From Promethearchaeota archaeon (GTDB taxonomy: Archaea; Asgardarchaeota; Lokiarchaeia; Sigyniarchaeales; SOKP01): DNA of 44,175 bases. The stretch is from the NCBI GenBank assembly GCA_030667705.1, contig DAOUVJ010000005.1, positions 1 through 44,175 of the forward strand. Direction: 5' to 3'. Each line of letters begins with the position of its first letter. The first letter of the stretch is position 1. The notes below the pieces were generated by a model, which saw only the letters and a program-made list of their open reading frames with translations, was not told where the DNA came from and did not search any database. Position numbers and translations under genes: made by a program. Below are positions 16,877-25,926 of this stretch, piece after piece.

Positions 16877-16910
16877 ATAGGATATAAAAATTATGCATGC
16901 ATAATCCTAT
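16877..16910 (-). terminator. palindrome downstream of the 1201-residue gene
   Basis: ATTATGCATGCATAAT (16890-16905) is a perfect 16-bp palindrome. On the minus strand it is followed by TTTTTATA, as in a terminator. An outer pair, ATAGGAT (16877-16883) and ATCCTAT (16904-16910), allows an alternative longer fold. A second weak hairpin, ATGTG and CACAT, lies at about 16925-16940, nearer the stop codon. Confidence 0.5.
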
Positions 16911-16957
16911 TAATATTATACTTTATGTGTGCGCCCACATCTGTTCGCATGTTATTT

Positions 16958-19900
16958 TTACTCTTCTAATTTTAATTTCGGATATTGTGGTGCGAAATTT
17001 TCCCCAAATAGTTTATGATTCATGTAAATTTTATCAAAATCATTCCATTTCAAGTTGATAAATGGGTTATACTTATCTAAATCAATTCCTTTGAAAATCT
17101 CATTTAACCATTTCTTTGACTTAAATAACTCGCTGAAAAAAATAAAATGTTCAATATTTAAAAATTCAAATACGTCGAATATAACGTCGATATAGGGGCT
17201 AATTTCCATTTCAGGTAATCTTAATTTAATATACAACCCATTATTGAATTTTTTCAATTCTTCAGAAGAATTAACAAAAAATTCACCCTCTATTTCACTA
17301 ATGGTTACAACGTTAAAGAACTGGAATAATTTCATGATAGTTTTCACTTGTTCTTCATTAAGGTCTGGGATGATGAAGTATAGGCATTCTCTGAGCTTTA
17401 AATTCTTAAATTTCAGTGATGGATGGATTAATTTATCTTTTAAAAGTCTTACAACAACTGGTTCTAGTTGTGCTCCCTTTTTAGTACCCCAGAAACTCTT
17501 AATATTAGATTTCCTCCTGATAATTTTTAGTAAATCTTTAAATTTGGGATTTACAGGTGATATATATGAATCAATCTGAGTTTTCTCAAAATTCAAAGTT
17601 CTGAAGTTTGGATTATAAGGATTATATGATGTGTCAAATAGAACTCTCTGAACGTATTGTATGAATAGATTATAATCAATTCCCCATCCATTTTGTGTGA
17701 TGTTTTTAGAGAAATCGAATATTTCATGAGTTTTTAGAATAGAAAATAAGCAATATTCATTAATGATTTTCTTAGATTTTAATAACCAATTATAATATTT
17801 TCTATTTGGAGTCGCCCTCGGAAATATGTACTTAACCAAGAAGCTATATGTATCAAACCGAGTCGAATTAAACCTCATGGACACGAAAGAATTAATAAGA
17901 AGTAATTCTGGTACTATTTCATTGAAATCTGTTGGTTGAAAATACAAATAATATTTCTGTAACCCAAATTCTTGAAGGATTGGTTTGAATCGAATGGAAT
18001 TTACAAATTGAAAGAAGGGTTTTTCTCTTAAATCTTGATAATCTTTTGAATTTAATAAGTAATATTTTAATCTTTTATTAAAATCTAATAATCTCTCCAA
18101 TTGATTTAGGTCAAAACGTTGAGGTTCTATCATTCTTCTTTGGTTCAAGTCATCTATAAAGGAAATCAAGTTGGTATTATTGAGCCAAAAAACACTGGAA
18201 TCCATGGGTGCCTGAATATTAAAGGGAGTTAATTTTTTTCCAAATCGATCTCTAATCGATTTCTTGAATTCTGAATAGAGATGGGATGTATAAAAAAAAG
18301 TCCCGTCAATAAAATCATAAAAACTCTTGCGGGAAAATGCAGTATAAAATCCCTGGTGAATGTAACGGGCAAAAATTATTAAATCCTCTTTTAAATGATT
18401 ATGAACGATAGAATAGAATTCATATTTTTCCTTCATATCCATTCCTTGAATTCCAAATCGGCAAAAAATCAACTTTTGGTCATCCATGACTTCATTAAAT
18501 TCATAATAAACATAATAAGGCACAGTATGTGATAATTCTTCTATAAAACTCAGAACCCGGGGTGTGTTATTTGCTACTAAAATGAATGAAATTGTTGAAT
18601 ATAATGCAGAAATCATTGAATCAAGCATTTTTGGAGATATAATAGGGGGATTTGAAGTTGAAAAATCTTCAAGCCTATTCTCAACTTCTACACTTGTTAT
18701 GGTTCTCAATTGGGAATCCCTATATATCAAATCTAGTTTTTCTTCTTTAGCATGATAGATCATTGTGGAAGTTTCGGGATTTTCAAGTATATATTTTATT
18801 GAATTAAAATTAAAAATTTTTAGTTCTCCACATATTGATAAATATTCATGAATATTCATTAAAGCTTGATATTCTTCATTAAAGAGTTTTCTATTGCGGA
18901 AATATAGGGGAATAAGTTCAATGCCCAGTAAATCCCGAACTCGTTGATTATTAAGATTAAGATTTTCATGAAGTACCATTGAGATTCCATTCTTTTTAAC
19001 GAAATCATTAAAAGAAACAGGATCGTTTATTGATGGATTTCTCTTTAAGATTTCCATAGCTAATTTTAAAGATTCTATAATCTGTCCCATGTATTCCTTA
19101 AGTGTAAAGAAACTAAATCTTTGATTATTTTGGAGTAAATTTAAAAACTTTTTTTTAGAATTTTCTGATTCAGAAAACCGATCAAGCACGTTTCTTAACT
19201 GACTTATGATTTGTTTCTGGTAGGAGATCTCTTTTAGTACATCTGATTTTAAATCTCTCAATGTAGATTCACGTCTTTCAAATCCAAATCCACTAAAAGA
19301 TAAAATTCTTGCTCTGTCTAAAATTATAAAATCAAGTAAAGAAAGCTTCTTCAGAACTACTTTTTTCTGGTATCTTGTCTTGAAAAGAAGCTCGAAGTCT
19401 TTACGATATCGTTTTCGCTGAGCGTGTAATAACTTACCCATTTCAGTAAGATTCCTGTAAAAATTAAGGTTTAAATAGTAGTGTGCTGTCTCTGGAGTGT
19501 AAAGTTTAATTTCCTGGAAGAAACCTGTATCTTCGAAAAACTCAATAGATTGCATTAAATCCTTTAAATAAGAATTCGGTATGATTATATACCCAAAGAA
19601 TTCCCTAACTATACCAAATGCAGAAAGTTGTGGCCATAAGAAAAATGGTAAGTTCTCCATAAACATTTTAATATTTCTCCATCTACAATATGGATGAAAC
19701 CGAATGTAGATGATATAGATTCCCATATTAATTGTAAACCAATCCAAATGGTAATCAGGTGCACAAAAGGAATGTCGATTTAGCCATCTCACGTTAGATG
19801 TAAATTTACGAAGACTCAAGTCCGTTTTAATGAATCCACTTTCTTTAAATTTTTTAAAGTAATCTTGATATGTAAGTAAAGCTCGATAATTTTTGACTGA

Positions 19901-20563
19901 AAAGAATATTTCTTTAAGAATTTTTATAGTTTCAAGAATATCATCGTCTTGAAGATATCGTCTAGTTCGAATCATGAATTCAATTACAAGTCTATCAAAA
20001 ATAATACTATTGAGTAAATCTGAATCGAGAGAGTTGATTAATTGGAAAAGAAATGGAATAATATTTTCTTTTGAATCAGGATCCTCTAATTTAAAGAATT
20101 TTATCAACTTATCGTCATTTTTTGCTAAATTAGACCCGTAATCCTCATAGCTTCTAATAAATTTCTTCCATTCTGTAATGTTATTCAAAGTTTCGAGTTC
20201 AAATTCTATTATCATATAAACTACGAATTGAACCATTTTACTTTTTCGATTTCTAGGAATGATGAATAACTTGTAGCATTCTCTGAGCATTATTTGAGGA
20301 ATAAATTTCATACACGTTAATGAAATTTGAATAGTTGATCGATCATCCTCGAAGCGTTTTACACCAAATTCAAATGGAACATTTAAATTTAAATCTCTTT
20401 TTTCCTTTTCTAAAAAATTAATTTTAATTTCAGTTTCATGTGGTTTGCTTCCCAGAGCTTCTTCAATATTTAACATGAGTGAATTAAAGATATCTTGCAC
20501 TTTTTCAAGATTCTTCCCTTTTGAGAAAGAATTTAATAAATTTAGATCAATACCTAATCCCAT
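16958..20563 (-). CDS. 1201-residue protein of unknown function
   Basis: I recognise no domain. The protein appears to be soluble: there is no signal peptide and no convincing membrane helix despite many Phe, Ile and Tyr residues. Composition (Phe, Asn, Lys, Leu rich) is uniform over its length, and mixed helix and strand content suggests several globular domains in a row. No Walker, zinc-finger or nuclease motif is visible; isolated Cys are scattered. A ribosome site AAGGAT precedes the ATG closely. It is monocistronic, with a palindromic terminator-like element downstream and a divergent promoter region upstream. Its size makes it one of the largest orphans in this window, with the 642-residue protein at 25927 the other. 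Confidence 0.85.
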   Translation of the reverse strand: MGLGIDLNLLNSFSKGKNLEKVQDIFNSLMLNIEEALGSKPHETEIKINFLEKEKRDLNLNVPFEFGVKRFEDDRSTIQISLTCMKFIPQIMLRECYKLFIIPRNRKSKMVQFVVYMIIEFELETLNNITEWKKFIRSYEDYGSNLAKNDDKLIKFFKLEDPDSKENIIPFLFQLINSLDSDLLNSIIFDRLVIEFMIRTRRYLQDDDILETIKILKEIFFSVKNYRALLTYQDYFKKFKESGFIKTDLSLRKFTSNVRWLNRHSFCAPDYHLDWFTINMGIYIIYIRFHPYCRWRNIKMFMENLPFFLWPQLSAFGIVREFFGYIIIPNSYLKDLMQSIEFFEDTGFFQEIKLYTPETAHYYLNLNFYRNLTEMGKLLHAQRKRYRKDFELLFKTRYQKKVVLKKLSLLDFIILDRARILSFSGFGFERRESTLRDLKSDVLKEISYQKQIISQLRNVLDRFSESENSKKKFLNLLQNNQRFSFFTLKEYMGQIIESLKLAMEILKRNPSINDPVSFNDFVKKNGISMVLHENLNLNNQRVRDLLGIELIPLYFRNRKLFNEEYQALMNIHEYLSICGELKIFNFNSIKYILENPETSTMIYHAKEEKLDLIYRDSQLRTITSVEVENRLEDFSTSNPPIISPKMLDSMISALYSTISFILVANNTPRVLSFIEELSHTVPYYVYYEFNEVMDDQKLIFCRFGIQGMDMKEKYEFYSIVHNHLKEDLIIFARYIHQGFYTAFSRKSFYDFIDGTFFYTSHLYSEFKKSIRDRFGKKLTPFNIQAPMDSSVFWLNNTNLISFIDDLNQRRMIEPQRFDLNQLERLLDFNKRLKYYLLNSKDYQDLREKPFFQFVNSIRFKPILQEFGLQKYYLYFQPTDFNEIVPELLLINSFVSMRFNSTRFDTYSFLVKYIFPRATPNRKYYNWLLKSKKIINEYCLFSILKTHEIFDFSKNITQNGWGIDYNLFIQYVQRVLFDTSYNPYNPNFRTLNFEKTQIDSYISPVNPKFKDLLKIIRRKSNIKSFWGTKKGAQLEPVVVRLLKDKLIHPSLKFKNLKLRECLYFIIPDLNEEQVKTIMKLFQFFNVVTISEIEGEFFVNSSEELKKFNNGLYIKLRLPEMEISPYIDVIFDVFEFLNIEHFIFFSELFKSKKWLNEIFKGIDLDKYNPFINLKWNDFDKIYMNHKLFGENFAPQYPKLKLEE

Positions 20564-20891
20564 TATCCTTAATCCGTTTTGAGTACATTATTTATCTCAG
20601 TTTATCCTATAAAATTAGACCTATTAACATATAAATTTTACTTATAGCTCAAAATTAAGAAGATAAGAAGTAAGAAGGAAAATAATATCCATAAGATTTT
20701 ATTCAAAATAAGATATAGAGGGCGAAAATCCAAATTTTTTTACAGATTTTTTTTCCATTCTAAGAATGAATTAAATGAGAACTATAAAAACTCCTATGAA
20801 ATTTTTACCTTCTTCAACTAGTTTTTATAAAAAAGTAAGATTAGAACCATTTTTCACAAAAAATATAACATTTTAATTATTTAATTAAATA
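20564..20891. other. 328-bp divergent promoter region
   Basis: It separates the 1201-residue gene and the acyl-CoA synthetase gene. A/T-rich TATA-like boxes lie near 20607-20614 (minus direction, CCTATAAAA-like) and at 20777-20786 and 20822-20832 (plus direction). No coding frame and no strong dyad were seen. Confidence 0.45.
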
Positions 20892-22310
20892 ATGGAAAAT
20901 CAAAATCGCTTGAATCAGCGTCTCTTTAATCCAAAACATATTGCGTTCATTGGAGCTTCGGAGAAAAGTGCTCTAGGGTCGATGTTATATCTAACAGCAT
21001 TTAAGAAGTCTCAATGGGCATCCACATTTTATCCTGTAAACCCAAAATATGAAAAAATAATGGATTGGAAATGTTATTCCTCAGTATTAGACATTCCTTT
21101 CCCGGTTGATACGGCTTACATATCTGTTAAAACCAAGATTATCCCAAGTGTGCTAATTGAGTGTGTAGAGAAAAAAATATCATGGGTAATTATTTTTTCA
21201 TCTGGGTTCTCTGAAACTGGAGATAAAGAGGGAATTAAATTAGAGAATCAGATAAAAGAGATTATTAAGGACTCTAATACACGTGTTATAGGCCCAAATT
21301 GTTTAGGTCCATTCAATGGAGAAAATGGAATGGCATTCTCTTTTACCCCTAATAAAGGGATTTCTGGAGGAATATCCTTCATGTCTCAATCTGGAGGGCA
21401 TCTTACTCAACTATTGGATGTTGGAGCTAAACGTGATTTTAGATATCGATATGGCGTATCTTTTGGAAATCAAGTTCATTTAAACGCTATTGATTTTTTA
21501 CGATTTTATCACAATGATATTAAAACAAAGCTCATTGCGGCTTATCTTGAGTCATTTGGCTCTGGTTATGGGAATGATTTTTATTTAGAATTGAAAGCGA
21601 CCACTAAAAATAAACCAGTAATAATTTGGAAAGGTGGTTATACTAACGATGGATCACGCGCAGCATTTTCTCACACGGGTGCAATGGCAAGCGAAATTAA
21701 ATTATGGAACGTGCTTGCAAAACAAGCAGGAGCGGTCATTGTACGTAATAATATAGAGTTTTGGAATGTTATTAAAACGTTTGAATTGTTAGTACCACAA
21801 TTTTTACCCAAAGGAAGAAAAGTGGGGATAATCACCCCTGGAGGGGGATCCTCCGTAAATGCAACAGATTTACTTGCGGTAAATGGATTGAAAGTACCGG
21901 AACTAACATTAGAATCGCAAAAAAAGATATCTGAAATTTTACCAAAAGAGAATGTTAACGTAAAGAATCCAGTTGATCTAGGTGCCGTTGGGTTTGTCCT
22001 AGATATCTTCATTAGATGTATTGAAGTAGTTGCTAAAGATCCTATTGTTGATATATTATTAATTCCATTATGGCCTCATTTTTTGTACAGTCACGTTTTT
22101 ACCAAAATGATCAAGACGTTAAAAAAAAGTGGTAAACCTTTTGCGTTCAGTTTACCTAGTATTTCAGATTCTTTAGATGTCGCAAAGAAGTTTTCTAATG
22201 TTCAAAAAATACTACACAAACAAAGAGTTTTATATTTTTTCAATCTGAGCGAAGCAGCCAGGAGTTTATCATTATTATGTGATTATTCTGAATATTTGCA
22301 ATCACATTAG
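20892..22310 (+). CDS. NDP-forming acyl-CoA synthetase, alpha subunit
   Basis: The ADP-forming acetate/acyl-CoA ligase converts acyl-CoA, ADP and phosphate to acid, CoA and ATP, the main energy-yielding step of peptide and organic-acid fermentation in archaea. Residues about 10-130 are the CoA-binding Rossmann domain (IAFIGASEKSALG, VIGPNCLGPFN). The two succinyl-CoA-synthetase-like flavodoxin domains follow (ISFMSQSGG, VSFGNQ, then PVIIWKGG). The phosphorylated histidine is in AFSHTGAMA, and GIITPGGGSSVNATDLL begins the last domain. The 472-residue length is that of a separate alpha subunit; the ATP-grasp beta subunit is not fused and not next door, so it must be encoded elsewhere. Confidence 0.92.
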   Translation: MENQNRLNQRLFNPKHIAFIGASEKSALGSMLYLTAFKKSQWASTFYPVNPKYEKIMDWKCYSSVLDIPFPVDTAYISVKTKIIPSVLIECVEKKISWVIIFSSGFSETGDKEGIKLENQIKEIIKDSNTRVIGPNCLGPFNGENGMAFSFTPNKGISGGISFMSQSGGHLTQLLDVGAKRDFRYRYGVSFGNQVHLNAIDFLRFYHNDIKTKLIAAYLESFGSGYGNDFYLELKATTKNKPVIIWKGGYTNDGSRAAFSHTGAMASEIKLWNVLAKQAGAVIVRNNIEFWNVIKTFELLVPQFLPKGRKVGIITPGGGSSVNATDLLAVNGLKVPELTLESQKKISEILPKENVNVKNPVDLGAVGFVLDIFIRCIEVVAKDPIVDILLIPLWPHFLYSHVFTKMIKTLKKSGKPFAFSLPSISDSLDVAKKFSNVQKILHKQRVLYFFNLSEAARSLSLLCDYSEYLQSH

Positions 22311-22313
22311 TAA

Positions 22314-22658
22314 TCATGTAATCTTTTTTACCACGTTTTTCAAATATTTCCTCATGAAATACCTTTCAAGCATGCAGTAGTCTATTATTTGATTGTTACT
22401 TAATAATTTATCTTTATTATTTGATAAGGAAAGATGTATTTCCATGACTTTGTGAAGTATATCATATAGTTCCTCATCAAGTGGTTGTAAATTGACATGT
22501 TTAAAATTCTGATTAAATTGTTCAGAAATTAGCATGATTTGAGTTAAATCATCTCCTTCAAGAGGTGAATCATTTGGAGCCTTAATAGAAGAGTTTTGGT
22601 TAAGGAGATAGTCTCCTTCTAATGAACCCCCAATTATTTTCACTTTTCCAGAACTCAT
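22314..22658 (-). CDS. small uncharacterised protein (114 residues)
   Basis: No family recognised. The N-terminal 45 residues look disordered or beta-like (MSSGKVKIIGGSLEGDY, with a second SPLEGDD), the rest is helical and ends in a basic tail (RYFMRKYLKNVVKKIT). A good ribosome site, AGAGGT, precedes the ATG by 8 nt, which supports translation. It converges on the acyl-CoA synthetase gene with only 3 nt between the stops. Confidence 0.65.
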   Translation of the reverse strand: MSSGKVKIIGGSLEGDYLLNQNSSIKAPNDSPLEGDDLTQIMLISEQFNQNFKHVNLQPLDEELYDILHKVMEIHLSLSNNKDKLLSNNQIIDYCMLERYFMRKYLKNVVKKIT

Positions 22659-22972
22659 ATTGAGAGACCTCTTAACATTATTTTTTGAATAAATTTGTCA
22701 AATTTGCCCCAAAATCAACGCATAATTCTTTTTTTGTCGGCATTTAGAGCTACGTTAAAATGCTTTTTCAAGGCACTGAGATATTAACGCTAATAATTCA
22801 ATTTTACATATACTATTATTAACTTTATATTAAACTTCGTTTGAGATACATATTAATGGATTAATAATCCCCAAAATAGTCAAAAACTAACAAGGAAAGA
22901 GAAAAGAGATCACATTTAAAATGAATTAAAGAGATCAATAAATTAAATTAATAATTATCAAATGAATAAAAA
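22659..22972. other. 314-bp divergent intergenic region
   Basis: It holds promoter-like A/T boxes for both neighbours (for example around 22826-22834 on the + side). Nothing else is visible: no repeat, dyad or coding frame that I can support. Confidence 0.4.
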
Positions 22973-23992
22973 ATGTCTTTTATAACAGGTCTTAAGGTCC
23001 TTTTTAGAAAATCATTCTACACGTTCATCATTACTTCTTTCACATTGGTTTGGTTGCTTATTTTGATATTTAATTTCGCTCCCGTGCCCTTTTTATTTGT
23101 AATAATTGTTATTTTGGGTGGTGGATTACTATTTTTTGAAATTTTTTTCATTGTAATATCACTATTCCAACCAATCGAAAAAGTAAAATGGTTCATTTCA
23201 GCTATCATTTTTGTTATGTCCATGGTAATCGCAGCTTTTTTATGGGGAACAATCTTCTTCCCCACCTCTGATATCTTTTTCATTATAATGTTGAATGCAA
23301 ATTTATTTTTCACAGCATTTTTTGGTTTTAAACTATGCATGGATTCAGCTACTAAAGTTGATAATTATGTGTATAAAGGTAAAAAATCAAGAATAGCATT
23401 AAGAATAGTTGCCTTCATATCATTTGGGATATTGAATTGGTGGTTGTTAAATTTTACTGTGAATTTTTTTAACAGATTTTTAACTCCATTACAGCAAGCT
23501 GCCGGGTCAATATTGAGGATAATACTATGGATTGATTTGATTTTAATGGGAATTGTTATAATTCGTCTTTTGGTAACGAAAAAATTTGCCGCCTATATCA
23601 CTCTCTTTTTTCTTCTAACAACTTTTTACATGTTATACCTAATTTTCGATTTTATCTATGGTCGTTTTTTCAGTAATGAATCATCTGACATATTCTACAT
23701 GGTACTGTCATTCTTCATGGATGTAGTCTTATTACTTTATATTTTAGGAACAGTTTTTGATAAAATTGAATTCATTAAGAAAAAATTAAGACACTTAAGG
23801 GTAGACACAATTGCATTGTTTTTAATTACCATGAAATTATATGTACAAATTTCCAAATTAATTTCTAGAGCAACATCAGAAGAATACGTTCTATTACAAC
23901 AATTGGGGATTTTTATCATCTTTTTATTTTTCACTTTCGTATTTGGGATCCATTCTATTTTCACCCATAAATATAATAAAATCGAAGAATAA
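22973..23992 (+). CDS. polytopic membrane protein, unknown function
   Basis: The 339 residues contain about nine hydrophobic segments (roughly 16-38, 40-65, 73-94, 98-117, 145-165, 182-202, 206-228, 238-260, 310-330) with short charged loops such as KVDNYVYKGKKSR and KIEFIKKKLRHLR. No transporter or enzyme signature was recognised. It converges with another small membrane protein gene at 24071. Confidence 0.75.
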   Translation: MSFITGLKVLFRKSFYTFIITSFTLVWLLILIFNFAPVPFLFVIIVILGGGLLFFEIFFIVISLFQPIEKVKWFISAIIFVMSMVIAAFLWGTIFFPTSDIFFIIMLNANLFFTAFFGFKLCMDSATKVDNYVYKGKKSRIALRIVAFISFGILNWWLLNFTVNFFNRFLTPLQQAAGSILRIILWIDLILMGIVIIRLLVTKKFAAYITLFFLLTTFYMLYLIFDFIYGRFFSNESSDIFYMVLSFFMDVVLLLYILGTVFDKIEFIKKKLRHLRVDTIALFLITMKLYVQISKLISRATSEEYVLLQQLGIFIIFLFFTFVFGIHSIFTHKYNKIEE

Positions 23993-24070
23993 ACTCCAAA
24001 AAAAGTATTTTTTTTATTTTTATTTTACAAATTTTTATATTAAATAAAAAAAAAAAGAAAAGTGCCTACT

Positions 24071-24583
24071 TCAGTACATTTCTGTTTTTGTAAATAGCAG
24101 GGCAAAAGCACCATATAAGACGCCATTAGTTATCCCACCAATTGATGAAAGCACTATGGTTATTATATTAGCAGGTAACATATAAGCAATTAAAGTTGCA
24201 GGGCTTAAATATACTAACGCGCTAATTGCTATTGCACTAACCACTGTAGTGAGTAAAAAACCTCCAAAACTCGCACCCTTTTTTTCCCCTACCCTACCAG
24301 CTACAATAGCGGCTATAAATAGCGAAACTATGTACCCGATGAGTTCAATTAGTACATCTGGGCTTAATGGACCAGTTACTTCAAAAAATATACTACTAAA
24401 AACAATTCCCGGGAAATTGATAATAGGTCCAAACAAGATTAGAACTATTATAAAGGGATCAGCGGTTATTACAGTGAAAACATCGTTCAAATCACCACTT
24501 ATTGTCTCAGAAATAATCACAAAAAGGAAATTTAGCCCAATGTAGGTGAGTAAACTAAAGCCGAAAGATTTTCCGAATCCCAA
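24071..24583 (-). CDS. small polytopic membrane protein (170 residues)
   Basis: Four or five membrane segments with Gly-rich stretches (VAGRVGEKKGASFGG, SSIGGITNGVLYGAFALL) and few charges. It looks like an archaeal conserved membrane protein or a small channel-like protein but matches no family I can name. It stands alone between two convergent or divergent neighbours. Confidence 0.7.
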   Translation of the reverse strand: MGFGKSFGFSLLTYIGLNFLFVIISETISGDLNDVFTVITADPFIIVLILFGPIINFPGIVFSSIFFEVTGPLSPDVLIELIGYIVSLFIAAIVAGRVGEKKGASFGGFLLTTVVSAIAISALVYLSPATLIAYMLPANIITIVLSSIGGITNGVLYGAFALLFTKTEMY

Positions 24584-24761
24584 TTTATTTTCACTAACTC
24601 ATTATATTATATAGCTAATTAATCATACAGAACCTATATAAATTTATATTAGACCAATTTTTTCTGATTCAAAATTGAAGATAGAAAAAAGAAAAAAAAA
24701 ATTATTTTCCAATAAAATCGAGATTTAAATAAAATACACCTCTACTAATATTGTTTAGCTC

Positions 24762-25799
24762 ATGAAAGAGATTCATAAAAAACTAGGATTGGGAAAATTA
24801 AAACACGAGTTTCTGAATGAAATACTAAGGACCCATGTTTCTGATCTTGAAATTAAGGATGAGAGAGTTGTCGTAGGTTCTAAAGTAGGAGAAGACGCAG
24901 CAGTGATTGATATGGGTCATAGTTATCTGGTTGCTAAAACTGACCCCATAACTTTCGCTACTGACGAAATTGGTTTCTATGCCGTTCATGTCAACGTTAA
25001 TGATGTAGTTTGTACTGGAGCAACCCCAAAGTGGTTTCAATCTACAATTCTGTTACCTGAAAAACATACTTCAACAGATTTAGTAGAATCTATATTCAAG
25101 GACATACACGATACATGTCAATCCTTAAATATTACAGTTGTAGGAGGGCATACTGAAGTAACTTCAGGTCTTGCTCGTCCCATTATTGTAGGATCATTAT
25201 TAGGAGAAGTAAAAAAAGAAAAATTGGTTAAATCTTCTGGAATAATTCAAGGTGATACTTTGATTCTAACAAAGGGGATATTTATAGAAGGAACCTCAAT
25301 AATTGGAAGAGAAAAAGAGGCTCTTTTAAGACAAAAAGGATTTAACGATGTTTTTATTGAAAAATGTAAGAATTATCTTCACAATCCAGGAATAAGTGTC
25401 ATGAAAGAAGCTCTTTTAGCAAATAGTAAATTTGACATTCACGCAATGCATGATCCAACAGAAGGGGGCTTAGCAACTGGCATTGCTGAGTTAGCAATTG
25501 CTTCAAATTTAGGAGTCTTACTTGATGAACAAATGATCAAGATATTACCAGAACCCAAAACATTAAGTAAAATCTTTAACTTGAATCCGTTCGGTACAAT
25601 ATCTTCTGGATCACTACTAATTGCCATAGAAGAAACAAATTCAGGTAAATTAGTAGAACTATTGAGAGATAAAGGTATTGATGCACAAATTATTGGTCAG
25701 TTTGTAGAAAAGGAAAAAGGTTTGAGAATTAAAAAACTAGATGATAGAGTAGAGCCAATGTTCTATTCTGAAATCGATGAAATTTTAAAAATTTTTTAA
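24762..25799 (+). CDS. PurM/AIR-synthase superfamily protein, HypE-like
   Basis: This superfamily binds ATP and phosphorylates or dehydrates small carbonyl or amide groups (PurM, ThiL, SelD, HypE). The N-terminal ATP/metal loop reads KVGEDAAVID, followed by AKTDPITFATDEIG and VNVNDVVCTGATPKW, then the VVGGHTEVTSGLARPIIVGSLLGEV strand-helix unit; the second domain has HAMHDPTEGGLATGIAELA. The order and the length (345 residues) are closest to HypE, but the C-terminal Pro-Arg-Ile-Cys tail that HypE needs for carbamoyl transfer is missing: the chain ends EILKIF. Other hyp genes and hydrogenases are absent nearby. The substrate is therefore uncertain. The ATG lacks a ribosome site; an A/T-rich box near 24729 suggests it is leaderless. 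Confidence 0.82.
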   Translation: MKEIHKKLGLGKLKHEFLNEILRTHVSDLEIKDERVVVGSKVGEDAAVIDMGHSYLVAKTDPITFATDEIGFYAVHVNVNDVVCTGATPKWFQSTILLPEKHTSTDLVESIFKDIHDTCQSLNITVVGGHTEVTSGLARPIIVGSLLGEVKKEKLVKSSGIIQGDTLILTKGIFIEGTSIIGREKEALLRQKGFNDVFIEKCKNYLHNPGISVMKEALLANSKFDIHAMHDPTEGGLATGIAELAIASNLGVLLDEQMIKILPEPKTLSKIFNLNPFGTISSGSLLIAIEETNSGKLVELLRDKGIDAQIIGQFVEKEKGLRIKKLDDRVEPMFYSEIDEILKIF

Positions 25800-25890
25800 T
25801 TTCTTTAATTTCTCCTATTAGTTAATAAGCTAATATTTTTATTTCTGAAATCTCATTAAATATTATTAAGGGTTAATACATTCAAAATAC

Positions 25891-25900
25891 ATTTATAAAT
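25891..25900 (+). promoter_or_regulatory. TATA-like box of the 642-residue gene
   Basis: TTTATAAATA is centred about 31 nt before the TTG at 25927, so the transcript probably begins within a few nt of that codon. Confidence 0.5.
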
Positions 25901-25926
25901 AATAATTAATTATTCCATGATCTAAA

